This document shows, piece after piece, positions 34,272 to 46,653 of a DNA stretch of 64,000 nt. Numbering within the stretch: the stretch's first letter is position 1; every line of letters starts with the position of its first letter. Position numbers and translations under genes: made by a program. The DNA lies in assembly GCA_907163375.1 (NCBI GenBank), contig CAJQUW010007072.1:268279-332278 (forward strand). The letters are read 5' to 3'. The DNA comes from Prostheceraeus crozeri. Taxonomy: Eukaryota; Platyhelminthes; Polycladida; Euryleptidae. The notes under the pieces are model-generated. The model was not told the origin of the DNA and did no database searches. It saw nothing but the letters and a program-made list of their open reading frames with translations.

Positions 34272-35134
34272 TGATAACAGTCACTGAAACCTCACACAAT
34301 TTGGCGTGTTTCATGTTGAACTGGCTGCTGATTGTTCGATTGCTATGGTACTATGTCAGCAGATTGTGCCATTTCATTAACGCTACATGTTCCAATGTTT
34401 CCTTTCTAAACAGAAGAAGAGACGACTGGTCTAATTCTGTGGGACCAAGGACTGTCTTTGAGCGGACGATATAACACTAATTTAGATAACGTGCCAAAGG
34501 ATTTGCGTGCTGAAAGTAGGATATTTTACACCTACACTACTGATGTGTTAGTTTGGCATACCATACATGGACGGCATTCTGCTGATTTCAATATCAAACA
34601 CAAACTGTTGAAATTTTAATTGAAGTATGATGACATGCTGATGACACTTGTTAAATTGTGGATATAGCTGCCTGTGATGACTGGCAACGACCTGAAGACG
34701 CATAGGTAATTCCTCACTTATTCAGGTCACTGGCTTGTGAAATAGTTTTTATTAAATTACTGGATTCACAAGCTTTTGATAAGTAGAAATGTTTGTATGA
34801 AAGCATTTATACTCGCCTACATTTTGACACATATTTCATTTTCCTACCCATCACTTTGACATCAAAGATGACAAAATGGCATGAAAGAAAGTTAGCGATG
34901 TTGGAAAAATTGCATGTACTGAGTGGGCAGAGATTCATGGATGCAGACATTTAATATAGTCAAAAAATTAGACAGTTCGTCTCAACTTCTGATTGACTAG
35001 AAAGGAAACATTGGAACATGGAGCGTTAATGAAAATCCACAATCTGCTGACATAATACCATAGAAATCGAACAATCAGCAGCCAGTTCAACATGAAACAC
35101 GCCAAATTGTGTGAAGTTTTAGTCACTGTTATCA
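34272..35134. repeat. Long inverted repeat upstream of the aminotransferase
   Basis: The ~136-bp arms at 34272-34407 and 34999-35134 are reverse complements with about 6% mismatch, separated by 591 bp. The right arm is flanked by direct repeats of GGGCAGAGATTC (about 34923 and 35149), as if the inverted segment had been inserted. No transposase is evident; this may be a foldback or a local inverted duplication. Confidence 0.7.
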
Positions 35135-35391
35135 ACTGTAGGCAGTGGGCAGAGATTCAGGGATGCAGTCATTAAATACAGTGCATCTTTCAGATCAGAC
35201 AGAGTCAGTGCATGCAACCTGCATGAAGCAGTAGACAATTATACTACACAAAACAATGCGGATACAAAGTGATAAGCGAAGCTTTCATTCTCGTCATCTG
35301 TCGAGGTTCAATGTCCAATCTGAAATGACACGTAACACAATAACAGAGTCAATGATAGTTTCAGTACACAGTCAATCTGCAGCCTTCAGAA

Positions 35392-36576
35392 ATGGCAGAA
35401 TCAAAAATCCTCCCACCAGTCTTCAAATTGGAGCGCTATTTCGCAGATTATGAATTCACCGTTCGTCATATGCTCAGCACGTCCGACGCACAAACCATCT
35501 CGCAAAAGGAACTTTTGTCCCGCGCTCTTCCAGAGCATTTGAAACTATGGGAATCGCTAACGCTGGGTTACACAGAATCTGCAGGCCATCCGGAGCTCCT
35601 AAACGCCATTGGTGAAGCTTTTTATCAAAGTTTGAATCCAAAAACAGATATTATGACATGTGTTCCACAAGAAGGGATTCATATTACCATGCGTTGTTTA
35701 ATTGAGCTATTATCTCGAAATGGATCTTTTCACGCAATTTCTACATTTCCAGCATATCAAAGTCTGTATGAATGGCTAAAAACGGATCATGTTCATCTTT
35801 CCTTTTGTACAATCGACGGAAGTTCACCTGAAAAATGGCAGTTTAATATTGAAGCAATGAAGAAAATGGTCAGATCCGACACAAAGTTATTAGTTGTTAA
35901 TTTTCCTCACAACCCAACCGGTTTCGCTCCAAGTACTTCAGAATGGGAGGATTTGTTAACATGGTGCAATGACAAGAATATTTTGCTGTTCTCTGATGAA
36001 ATGTATCGATACACGATAGCTGATCCACATATCAAGGAGCCTTTAAGACCAGCCTGTGAAATATCTCAAACAGCAATTACTCTTAGTGGCCTTTCTAAGA
36101 GTTTCGGAATGCCAGGGCTTCGATCAGGTTGGCTGGCAACGCGGAATAGAGAAGTTATGAAACTTTGCAAACAATATAAAGATTATTTGACAATCTGCGG
36201 CTGTGCACCCGGAGAGATTTTGTCAATCATCGCTATAAAAAACCACAGGGTTTTCTCTTCACAGATCGATTCCATTGCACAATCTAACTTGAAAGCGATG
36301 GAAACATTTATGGAAGAATTTGGAAATTTGTTTATATGGAGGCAGCCTCAGATGGGACTGACAGGTCTCTTAGAGGTCAAAGCAATGGTTTTGAATGAGT
36401 TTGGGAACTCAACTCGGCTTGCCGATGCTTTGAGAAAGGAGTGTGACTTGTTGGTGGTACCATCTCAGTGCATGGATATAGAGGACAAGTACCTTCGCAT
36501 CGGATTTGGTAGACAAAACTTTCCAGATGCACTGAAGATTTTCGCAAACTTCTTTCGAAATAGAAATTTGCAATAA
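35392..36576 (+). CDS. PLP-dependent aminotransferase, class I/II fold, intronless
   Basis: An intact 394-codon frame encoding a cytosolic-looking fold-type I PLP enzyme with no signal peptide. Key residues are in place: Asn174 in NFPHNPTG (cofactor ring), Asp202 and Tyr205 in SDEMYRYT (cofactor nitrogen and hydroxyl), Lys236 in SGLSKSFGMPGLRSGW (Schiff-base lysine), Arg244 in the same motif (phosphate) and Arg369 in LRIGFGR (substrate carboxylate). Length is normal for the family. The sequence feels closest to bacterial-type aminotransferases of the capreomycidine-synthase/MalY neighbourhood, but substrate cannot be told by eye. The ATG at 35392 has G at -3 and +4. AATAAA follows at 36958-36963. 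A single unbroken exon among decayed transposons suggests either selection or recent arrival (retrocopy or transfer from a bacterium). It is the most convincing working gene in the window. Confidence 0.9.
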   Translation: MAESKILPPVFKLERYFADYEFTVRHMLSTSDAQTISQKELLSRALPEHLKLWESLTLGYTESAGHPELLNAIGEAFYQSLNPKTDIMTCVPQEGIHITMRCLIELLSRNGSFHAISTFPAYQSLYEWLKTDHVHLSFCTIDGSSPEKWQFNIEAMKKMVRSDTKLLVVNFPHNPTGFAPSTSEWEDLLTWCNDKNILLFSDEMYRYTIADPHIKEPLRPACEISQTAITLSGLSKSFGMPGLRSGWLATRNREVMKLCKQYKDYLTICGCAPGEILSIIAIKNHRVFSSQIDSIAQSNLKAMETFMEEFGNLFIWRQPQMGLTGLLEVKAMVLNEFGNSTRLADALRKECDLLVVPSQCMDIEDKYLRIGFGRQNFPDALKIFANFFRNRNLQ

Positions 36577-38242
36577 TGTCATTTAGTTGTTCAATTTACT
36601 ACACCTCTGCTTCGTTAATTTGTGATTGATAAAAGTTGTGTCATTTCAACTTCGAAGTCTTTCGTCAATTAGCCGATGTCAAAACTTTTTTTGGTCATGT
36701 ACAATGAATTGTATTGAAATGCACAAATTTTAATCAGTGTTATTCATGCTATTCATGCTTTCAATTTGGGATTCAACTTGATATATCAAAGACTGAATTG
36801 ATCTCAGTCAACGTGATGTTTACAAGGAATAACTACATTTTCAAATTAGCAAGAATCAAAAAAATTCAACAGTTGAAGGCAGGCATTTAACTGATGTGGA
36901 AAGTAATCAATCATTATATGATGGACATGCTTGTTTCAATCGGATATAATACAATTGAATAAATAATATTCATTGAACTTAGGTTTCTGAGACTAATGTA
37001 GTTTCTCCATCAGGCAGTGACTAATTAAGTCCAGATTATTTATGTCATTTGAAGTACCGGCAGCCTTATTTCTGCGAATTATGCATTTTTAACGAAAAAT
37101 AGATTTTGAGTATAAAGTCATATTAAATGTACACTTAAGACATCTGTTTGAAATACCACACTACATCGATGCAATATCAGCATTTGCAACAATCAGCAGT
37201 CATTGTGATAAAGTCAAACCATAAAATTATTGTTTATATTCCAACAGCAATGTGTGAACTTAATCATTACTGAAAGAGCATGAGAAATAATGGCGGAGAT
37301 TGATTCATGCAACGAAGACGGACGCACCAGAAGAAATGTACATGAGTCTAGACGTCAACGAAATATCCCAAGCAAAGTTTTGGAATGTGGAGACTAATTA
37401 GCGTGTTTTGAAAGAAAACATTAGTGTTAACCTTCAGATCCACACTGACATGTCTATTATTAGACTCGCAAGGCTATATTTAACTTCACAAAACGTAATA
37501 ATGCATTGTTTGTAATAATGCATTAGAAATCGGAATATAGGACACAGGCTTCGATTGTGATGAAACAAAAAATTTCAAAACAATTGGAATCACATCCAAA
37601 CTTTTGAAAATGATTTTTTTTTAAAAACAAGCTTAATTCTTCTTAAAGCATCCGTTAATTAAGAGATAGAGTTTTCATTTATATAAATTACATCTACATG
37701 GATTTTAATTGAATTCAGTGTTCAACTTGCAACGATCTTTTTTGTTTTTTGTACTCTTTCAAAGTTTTCATGTTAATAGGTTTTTATAGCATGCAACAAA
37801 ATCAATGGAACACAAATGTGCAGCACTATGACATCAAACTTCCGAAGTAATTGACCAGATGTTCTTCATTCCGTTTATTCCATTTTTATCATAGCCTGGT
37901 CGACGTATCCTGACAGTCTTATGTGCGCATGACATGCATCTTGAATTGGAAATTTATCAGAAAGAAATAGCAACTGAACGAAGCCCATGGATGAACCAAC
38001 CAACTTCAAAAAATCGTCACGTGCGCCTTTTCTTTTTTTAAAGGTTATGGCAAGAAAAGTTTGGTCGACTCAATAGTGTGGTACCGGTAGGCCTATTTGT
38101 TCCAGTAACTTGCGGCAGGTAACCTGCTCATATGTAATTGGAATTTTAGAAGGCCGATAGTCTAGCACAATCTCAAAGACTTAGGCATCAAAAGCCCAAT
38201 TTTCTAATGTAATTGTGAATGATCCCGTCAAAGTTGATGCAG

Positions 38243-38243
<1 letters not shown>
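36577..38243. other. 3' UTR and intergenic stretch
   Basis: The poly(A) signal AATAAA lies at 36958-36963, about 380 bases after the aminotransferase stop. Beyond it I see no gene or clear repeat until the TA microsatellite. Confidence 0.5.

Positions 38244-38316
<73 letters not shown>
38244..38316. repeat. (TA)n microsatellite
   Basis: An uninterrupted run of about 36 TA units, followed by ATTATTATATATT. It borders the Tc1/mariner element, which targets TA. Confidence 0.95.
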
Positions 38317-38320
<4 letters not shown>

Positions 38321-38345
38321 ATTATATATTATTAATATGTATATA

Positions 38346-39749
38346 CCGGGTGTTAAAAAAGTAACGCAAAATTTTCATCATAGTCAGCAAACAACTGAAT
38401 CGAGAACGACTGAATGGAACTGATACCATAGAAAGCTAGCTACCATAGAAATATTGCAAAACTACCAGACTTGCAGCACATTTATGTTTAGAATCGTCCA
38501 CTTCACGAGTCGCTGCCATAGTTTCAAAATTGATTGTCCAGCATTGAATTGTACTCATCTACTAATGTCACTCCTCGTATTCAGTCAATCAGCTTTGCGT
38601 ATTAACGTATCAATCAGCTCTACGTTAATGGCTCGACGTTTCACAATCAAAGAGAAAATAAATCTGCTGAAAAATTATTATTCATCTGGATGTAATGCAT
38701 CTGAAGTTGCAAGACAGGCTGGTGAGAGATGTTTCAACAATAATGAGACTCATTCACAAGTTTGAAGAAAGCGGGTCTGTTGCTGATGAGGGTCGTTCTG
38801 GTCGGCCATCTGTATGCAAATCTCAAGAGTTTCAAAGAGTTGTGTTGCAAGAAATTGAACCGAATACTACCGTCGTACCGTGAATACCGTCGTATTGCAC
38901 GTCAAATATCCAATACTTCAGAATACAATGTATCTCACGTGACTGTGTTCAATACCTTGAAAGAATTAGGATATAAGCCGTACATTCCTCGATTATTTCA
39001 TGCCATCAATGCGGATGATCCAGACAGGCGAATGCAAAGTTGTGAGAATTTTGAAGAAATGTTCAGAGCAAATCCTGCAAGTATTGATAACATCATCTGG
39101 TCAGACGAGGCCACCTTTAAATTAAATGGTCATTTGAATCGGCACAACTGCATTTATTGGAATGACACCAACCTGCATCACATTATCGAAAAAGACGTCA
39201 ATATGCCTGGAGTGACTGTATGTTGTGGTATTTCTTCTGTTGGAATAATCGGTCCCTATTTCTTTGATGGCAGTGTTACCGGACAGTCTTACCTTTACAT
39301 GCTTAAACATTTTTTTATCCCTCGCTTAGCAAACTACGACGATGACGTTATGTTTCAGCAGGACGGTGCTCCCCCGCGTTTCGCAAGCACTGTGCGAGCT
39401 TTCCTTGATGAAAAATTTCCCGGAAGGTGGATTGGTAGGAGGGGACCAATCGAGTGGCCAGCCAGGTCGCCCGATTTGACACCAGCAGATTTTTTCTTGT
39501 GGGGTGTCAACCCAACTTCTCTCGACCAGCTGCGGTTGCTTATTTCTGAACAGTTGCAGACCATTGATGTGACTCTTTGCAGAAAAGTGTGCAGGTCTGT
39601 GCGAGACAATGGCGAAGTGTGTTCCAAATGACGGAGGACACTTTGAACATCTTCATTGATCGTTTTCTACGTTCTCACTTCTCATTATGATCTATGAATT
39701 GAATAAAACTTTTACCAATTAAATTTTGCGTTACTTTTTTAACACTCTG
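38346..39749 (+). mobile_element. Tc1/mariner element, DD41D type, 1404 bp
   Basis: The terminal repeats are TGTTAAAAAAGTAACGCAAA at the left and the exact complement at the right, with looser outer bases (CCGGG against CAGAG when read inward). TA precedes the left end; the right TA is not clear. The element sits at the edge of a (TA)n run. It holds one transposase gene, broken by a few frame changes. Confidence 0.87.
38628..39658 (+). pseudogene. Tc1/mariner transposase (DD41D, rosa-like), frameshifted
   Basis: It starts MARRFTIKEKINLLKNYY with a helix-turn-helix, moves to a second frame at about 38725 (IMRLIHKFEESGSVADEGRS) and to a third at about 38880, which stays open to 39631. The catalytic residues are Asp in WSDEATF, Asp in FQQDGAPP and Asp in LTPADFFLWG. 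I count 41 residues between the last two, the spacing known as DD41D (rosa group). A short deletion follows FFLWG, and the last residues (AKCVPNDGGHFEHLH) lie in another frame ending at TGA near 39658. Three frame changes and one deletion make this an inactive copy of moderate age. Confidence 0.85.
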
Positions 39750-40562
39750 ATTGAATTCCTCAAGAGATTTTTCAACTAAATATAGAATTGGATTTTTTTT
39801 AAGAGTAAATAAATTTAGAATTGTAAAATAATGAGCTTATATAAAGGCTACAATGTATTAATTTCTCCAGAAGATTGTTCAAAAGTAACTGGAATTCGAA
39901 TTTAATTCAAAAGTAAGGAGTTAGTAATTGCCGATTCACAGCCTATGTAGCGTCCCAATTCATCCTGACCAAAGGAATGTTCTTCAAAGGAGACCTATTG
40001 CGCAAGCATTCTTAGAAATTCCTGTCGTTTCTTGCGGTTGTTTATTGATAAAAATGAATTAACACTTACATGATATATAGTTTCTCGATATAGCAATTTA
40101 CCAAATATTTGTAATAAAATAATTGGGGTAAATAGCGAATTGTATAACAGTCAAATAGGTGTATAACAACACATAGGTAGTGTTGAAACCCGTCCTATAC
40201 GCGTTGAAATCAGAACTGTGCCACCGAAAAAGTTGAATAAACCCAATAAACAAATGCTTGAATAATTGTCCGTGCATAAAAAATCTAAAGTTCAAATGTT
40301 TTGGCTAAAAGATCGAGAGCTCTTGCAGATAATTGAAGGATCATTGCTGCTCAATACTGTGATGGTGAAGTGCATGTGCGGAGGTGTTGACGGTTGACAT
40401 CAACAGAAAGGCATGTTTATCAAAATTAGCAAAGACAAGGGCTGGCTAACCTTAGGAGAACGTGCCTAATATAATTAAAAGACAAACTATATCGCACCAT
40501 ATAGTAAGTAAAACCACAGTGAAAAATTAAAGTATAAAACGTAGTCTATAATAAATATATAG
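39750..40562. other. Intergenic, nothing recognised
   Basis: No supported gene or repeat. Confidence 0.5.
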
Positions 40563-40726
40563 CACTAGGTGACATGCCACGCTCAATCACGCGTAATTCA
40601 CGTGTGAACCACGCACAATTACACATGACCCAAACATCCGTGGCTATGCGGGATATTGTTGGGATATTGCCGCAATATAAGTTATATAAGTTAGCATGGT
40701 TGGCAGTCCTGTTACATGTATATAGA
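40563..40726 (+). mobile_element. MITE, CACTAGGTGACAT family (copy 3, left part)
   Basis: It starts CACTAGGTGACATGCCACGC and matches copy 2 up to the GGCAGTCCTGTTA.. block, then stops exactly at the left end of EnSpm element B. The rest of the same MITE resumes at 54179. Confidence 0.82.
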
Positions 40727-40918
40727 CCCTGTGGGAATGCATCTAGCTTTTCCCTGGCGAATTATAGCATGCGTGAAGCATGCCAAAGTTCAATCATGTT
40801 TGCTGGCTATTAGCTGGATAACATAGCTGCCAGGTCGCCATCGATTAGCTGTCATTTAGCCAGTTGCTATCAACTTGCGAAAATTATCTGCAGCTGTTGT
40901 TGCTTGTATACTGTAAGT

Positions 40919-41077
40919 GTGATTACCATTATGAGATCTGTTAAAAGTGAGAATAAGACCATTATAACCATCATATAACACATTGAAATGATCCATTCAA
41001 TTTAATGTATTGATTCATTACATTATGTGATGGTATAATGGCCATACTCACTAGTCAGAACTCATTATGGTTATCAC
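40919..41077. repeat. ~160-bp imperfect hairpin inside element B
   Basis: GTGATTACCATTATGAG pairs with CTCATTATGGTTATCAC, continuing inward through ACCATTATAACCATCATATAA and its partner to an AT-rich tip. Probably a small foldback MITE. Confidence 0.6.
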
Positions 41078-41079
41078 GT

Positions 41080-44000
41080 GTACGGTATACGTTACAAACG
41101 ACAACTAGGAGCAACAAACTAAATGACACGTTGACTTACTTGGCATAAATTGTCTGCAACTTCAACATAATTCGGCATTGGTTGAGCAGTTTTCTGAAAA
41201 TCAAAAACTGAAACCAAGAAAACAATACAAGACTATACATGAGTTTCAAAAATAGCTGATTATTGTCAGAAGTCCTCGATTACTCATTAACAACGACAGA
41301 TGATTAAATAGAATCGATCTGTTGGAGTAATGGCCATGTAAAGACAACAACAATGAAGGATAACAGTTGAATGTCGATTAACACCGTCTTTTACTTCTTC
41401 CATATCACTGGCAGATTACGATTTATATGAAATCTATCAGAGAATGCATTCGCTAAGACAAGCTGCATTGAGATCCGCTATTGCGTCCCTGTTAGCAATC
41501 AAACATGTACATACGCTTACCTGATATTCAAGAAAGGTATGTGTAAGCAAGGTTCGTCCGGTATAAGGAGGTATACCTGCCCTGAAATACGGACATTGCT
41601 ATCATGTATTGAGAATCGCAAAATGTCACAGCAATGGGATGGGAAGCATGGGCCTGAGTTAATAAATGACGTTAGCAAAGCTAATTATGCACTCAGAGTC
41701 TCTTTACACCTCATGCTATAAAAATGCGAAGAGGGAAATTCATCAGGCTTTATTGGTAGTGGTATGTTTATCAGTAGATTGATGACGCGCTGAGGCCAGT
41801 TTAGTCAGAATTTGGATACAGAAGAAATTGTGCTAAAGATTGTCTACGAGCATTATTTTCGTTTCCCGAAACTTCATTTGAATATAGTGAAAGTGAATAA
41901 ATACTAATTATCGAATACAACATGAAAAGCATTTCCTAAGTATATTTCAGCTGTCAACTTACAATTTGGACACAATAATTTTATATTAATTTCAATACAA
42001 TAATTAATTCCATTTTCCGTGATTTTTTATTTTTCTAAGTCAGTTAAACATTTAAATGAAGCAGCCCGTTGGTAGTCTAAAATAAGTTTCACACATTTGT
42101 GTCATACTGTAATAAAATATTAAAACCCAATATCAGAACTCAATCAATACATTTTCATTACATGAAAAGTAGTGCGCAATGCATTGAAAATCCAAGAATT
42201 TTCAAAACTAATTTTGTTTGGGAAAATGAAGTATTCATGTTGTTATTACTATAACTGTTTTTTTAAATGTCAATATATTTAAATAGACTAGACGTCGTTA
42301 TCATCAGGGCGTGCATCTTAAAAAAAATTTTAATTAGAAATTCATCTATATTCTAAGATCTATGCCCCGATGATAGCGACGGTTAGTCTGTTGAAATATA
42401 TTGGCATTAAAAAGGCAACAATATACTGGCATCAAAAATAATAATATTAAAAATACTTCATTTTCCAAATCAAAATTATGAAAACAAATGAAGGTCCTTT
42501 AGCTCCATGCTTTTTTATTGATTCAACCATTTCATGAAACTCTGTCAGTATTTCTTTAGAAGAGCAATATTTGATTTGAAATACTAACGTATGATGACCT
42601 GATAGACATTAAAAGCTGGACATTCATAGCTAGCATTTTGTAAGATAGGGTATCTTGTCTAAAAGTCGCACACGAGACAAGGAACTACTGCGTCACTTTG
42701 GGACTTAACTTTGCTCACCCACAATGAAATCAAACTAGTACATATACTCCATCGTAGTTATGCATGTATGTAATAACTAGATAACTAGATATGGAAAAAC
42801 TAGATTAGCAGAATTATCTACGTCACCATGATTTCCCAATATTACTTGGAATAGATCCTTTAAGCGCATTGATGAGACTAAACACATGCCCATTTAAATT
42901 TCGCAAACTCATCATGAACTGATGCATTACTCCTTCAATCCTTTCCAGAATGATTATTCCGTGTGCCTTAATACAAATAAGCTAACACGCATGGACTTCG
43001 AGCGCACTTCGTAATAGTTTCCATATTTCAGAATCTTTCCCAAAACCTTTAATAAAGCCAGGAAGAAGCCGTGAACTGCAGAGATCTGTGGATTTTTGCC
43101 ATCCACTTGAGGAAAATGATGCCTAACATGAAAGATATAGATAGGTATTAGTACTAAAAATGCTTAAAATACTTAGGAAAATTTACCAGGCAATGGCAAA
43201 TCAAAACAATAAGTTGAAAAGGAGAAACGTGAGAAAACAGGAGGGATGAAGAGGGCAATCATGCATGATAAATTATTTCAAGTTTGGACATCAAACGCTT
43301 CGCGTTCAGATATTCAGATTTTTTTCTTGAAAAATTAGGAAATCAATCATGTAACATTTCAAATGGAAAGATGATTTGATACGTTGATAATCAATGCCAG
43401 TAAGCCAACAAGGTAGCGCTAGCATACTATAGGCCAAAGGAAGTTGAAGCTTTAAATGTTCTTGGTGAAACCTGCTGTGTGGTTATTCATTCAAATGGGC
43501 CCCTGCGAGTACTCAGAAATCCCAGCCGATTTATTCGACAATTAGACAAACGTATTCGGATTGGAAGCTTTTATCAATTGTGTATAGTTGTACGTTTAAG
43601 TTGTTTTGTTCATTTTCTGGATCAATAGACTAAAAATCTTGTGAATATCTTGATATCAAAAATGGTGTTTCCTTTGATTGATACTGCCATTTCCGTGGCT
43701 TTCATTAGTTTCATCAAAATTTTGACTTCAGAATTTTGAGAAAATCCATAAAAATGGAATATACCCATAGACTGACAATTAATGGATAAGAATCATATTC
43801 ACAAGCATACACAAAGCAGATAATTTATTCGACCTGCATATATAATTCTAACTTGAGCTCAGTGATGTCTTAGCAAGGTCTATGAAGTTCTATGAAGCGA
43901 CATTGGTTGTTGATGGTGAACCTACAGGGATCAATACAGAACCCATGTATAAATCAATTTGTTTGTTTGAAGCAGCCAACCCTTGTCTTAACAAAATGCA

Positions 44001-44454
44001 GAAGTAGGCATTATACTTTATATTCCGCATCATATAGCCTATCCCTACAAGTAAATACATGAAGCATATTACAAGTAAGAAGCGCAACGTAGTTGATAAA
44101 ATCTATTTAGAAACATCAATAGAAAAACAAATGTCAGTTCATGCAGGATGTCTACAAAAATCTGAGACTTTATTTTAGGACTATTAGGACTCCTTGAGGC
44201 CAACATTTAGGAATTCCATTTATGGATTTAAGCAAATTAACTTACCAGTTGATTTGTTTTCAAATTAAAGGGCAATTCATCCCTTTACTTTTTTATCCTT
44301 TGAACTGTAGTGTTTTACGTCGTGAAATGCATTTCATAAGATTTTCTTAAATACAAGGCGACATTCAAAAAATGTATTAGTATTTAGAAAGTTTCCATTG
44401 TCCATACCCAATCATAATAAAGACACAGTAAAAAGAATAAATGATTGTTAAAAA
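41080..44454. other. 3' region of element B, no gene recognised
   Basis: By analogy with element A the second (DUF4806-type) gene should lie on the minus strand here, but I could not recognise its motifs. A ~285-bp imperfect foldback lies at 42198-42482. Confidence 0.45.
42198..42482. repeat. ~285-bp imperfect foldback
   Basis: The left words GGGAAAATGAAGTATT, TCAATATATTT and TAGACTAGACGTCG are mirrored at the right by AATACTTCATTTTCC, AAATATATTGG and CGACGGTTAGTCTG. The AAAATTTTAATTAGAAATT loop is AT-rich. Confidence 0.55.
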
Positions 44455-44685
44455 CTACAGAACAAAATCACAATAAGTAGTCCACCGATAATAATTTTCA
44501 GAGACAGGGATATTTCTGAATAACCTATACCAGAAGACATCCATCCGCTTAAGAACACATTTTCCTGCAGTGCCATGCGAGAGCCAGATACGGGAAACAA
44601 TAATACCCAACGATGTAGAACTTGTGTTATTGTGGCTATTACATGAGCATCCTACGTCAAGTACAACGATGGGACTGGCTACCAT
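44455..44685 (-). pseudogene. Possible C-terminal remnant of element B transposase
   Basis: A minus-strand stretch reading LGIIVSRIWLSH..AGKCVLKRMDVFWYRLF..SENYY resembles, loosely, the tail of the element A transposase (DGRIVWITSV..SGKVLRFSRNLYTYPY..VGYY). Order and position fit element B, but the similarity is weak and could be chance. Confidence 0.35.
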
Positions 44686-45203
44686 GAATTGTGAAGAAAA
44701 TGAAATGATTTTCTTTTTTAAATATCAGAGCTTTGTTTTAGAACATGGAAACAAATATAAAATGCAAGTATTATAGGAAGGAGGCGGCTAACTGAAAAAC
44801 TGATTTCATAATTCATGTTTTATTAATTTCATAGTTGAACACGAAGAGAATTTGCAATTTTCAAACGAATTTTGCAAGTCTTCGCCTTAGTAACTTTGCT
44901 AAGTTAGAAACTAGGTAGTCCAGATGGTGAAAAAATTAGGATCTCTGTAACGGAAGCAGTCGCTGTAAAATTCGCATTTGTAGATGCTTTCTGCGAAAAT
45001 CAAAGATCTCACACTCTGATGCTTATGACTTTGTAGACACCCTGTTGATAACAAAAGGGAGGATCATTCTGAATGTAATAGTTATACATTCCATTCACTT
45101 TGATGGCCCTTATCCAGACATCAATGTAATTACAAGTCTGATCATAAAAAACGGACCACCGATATTATGTCTAACTTCAATCGATTCTAATACCTTACAG
45201 CTA

Positions 45204-46571
45204 TAGGGTAAATCCAATTTAATCCACAACATTTGACGAAAATGTGTCTTTGATTTGTAAAATCCATATTTCTGAACCGATTTCAATAGTTTTTTTTTAA
45301 TCGAACCGTAAAGATCTCATCTATTATGGCATGGTTTTTAAAAAGTCACAAAGCCAAGACCTTCTTCACAAGTTGCCGTTTTTTGCCGAAAAAAGACCAA
45401 AAAAGCATGTCCAAAGTTGCAGTACTCTCAGTTCAACACGGATTTTCGATTAGATACATTCAAATACACCCACTAATATTTATATCATCTGAAAGAAGAA
45501 GATCAGCTCTTTAAGACAGTCTAATTTTAAATGTTATAATCAATATTAATCATTGAATTTTCACTGGGTTTCCATTGTCCAATGAAAAAAATGTCCTCTG
45601 ACCGAGACGTTTTCTGTCCTCTGACCGAGGTACCTTTTCTCGAAGAATATTGATTCTTCCGTTAAACGTTTTGCACCAAACGAATCCTCTAGTGTGCTAG
45701 TTTATAAATCCGTAAAGAAAATTCAGTTTGATGCCGTTACAAGTGTGCAATATTGATTTAAAAATATTTTTATCCGTTTTTTCGACCAGAGAATTTAACT
45801 ATTCCCAAAAATTTCATATGGATGCTGAAACCAGAAATTTTGTCAGGAATCGATGAAATTTCACAGCATAGGAGGGATCCATGCTCTTAACATCTATGCA
45901 AAAGAAATTTTTCATTTATATCAATTAGCCCTCTCAAAATCTCCAAAAACCACGAAAATGTCCTCTGACCGAGACCCTAAAAAATCTCGGTCAGAGGACA
46001 ACGTTGAAATTGAAGATCTCGGTCAGAGTACAAGGGTCTCGGTCTAAAGACATGATAATGTATGCAATTACATTTAGATCACTTCGTTTTACGCGTTCAA
46101 GTATTCGTCCAAAGTTCCCGCAGTCTCATGAACCCAAATGCACAAACCGAAGAGTTTCCTGTTCGACATCAATTTGTCCTCTGACCGATACCTTAAAAAT
46201 CTCGGTCAGAGGACAAGGTGGGTCACGGTGAACGGACATTATATGCAATACATTACATTTTGGTCACTTCGCTTTACGCATGCAAGCATTCATCCTAAGT
46301 TCCCAGTTTCATCAGCAACCCAAATGCAGAAGCCGAAGAGTTTCCTATTCGACATCTATCTGACCGAGATCAATTTGTCCTCTGACCGAGATGTAGAAAA
46401 AATGGCTTTTTAAAAGTGCTAGATTTCTATGGAAAGTTTTTATTTGGTGTGGTCGCCGCTAAGATTTTCGTGTTCAGCGTAAAAAATGAGTATATATGCA
46501 AATTTTCACGGAAATCTGAGACCCAAAGTTGAAAAGACAGAAATGTTGTGGAATAAATTGGATTTACCCTA
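45204..46571. mobile_element. ~1.37-kb TIR element nested in element B
   Basis: TATAGGGTAAATCCAATTTA at 45202 is repeated inverted at 46573. The matching terminal block is 33 bases (45202-45234 and 46541-46573) with one mismatch; TATA or TA is probably the target. The interior has no coding region but carries several copies of a GTCCTCTGACCGAG word in both orientations, two of them forming tight hairpins at 45959-46002 and 46177-46220. The superfamily is unknown. Confidence 0.82.
45592..46393. repeat. Repeated CTCTGACCGAG word, including two hairpins
   Basis: Forward copies of TGTCCTCTGACCGAG or close variants begin near 45592, 45617, 45959, 46177 and 46376. Inverted copies (TCTCGGTCAGAGGACA) occur near 45987, 46017 and 46200. 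At 45959 and 46177 forward and inverted copies face each other across ~13 bases. These may be protein-binding sites or traces of a smaller nested element. Confidence 0.75.
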
Positions 46572-46653
46572 TACCGAACATTAACGCGCCATGCACCATT
46601 CGAGAGCTTGTGTTCTCAACTTTTAAATGGGCTGTCATACACTCGTGTATGTA

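Noticed and set aside
35392-36576. Precise naming as capreomycidine synthase
   Set aside because: Motifs are shared across many class I/II aminotransferases; substrate cannot be read from sequence by eye.
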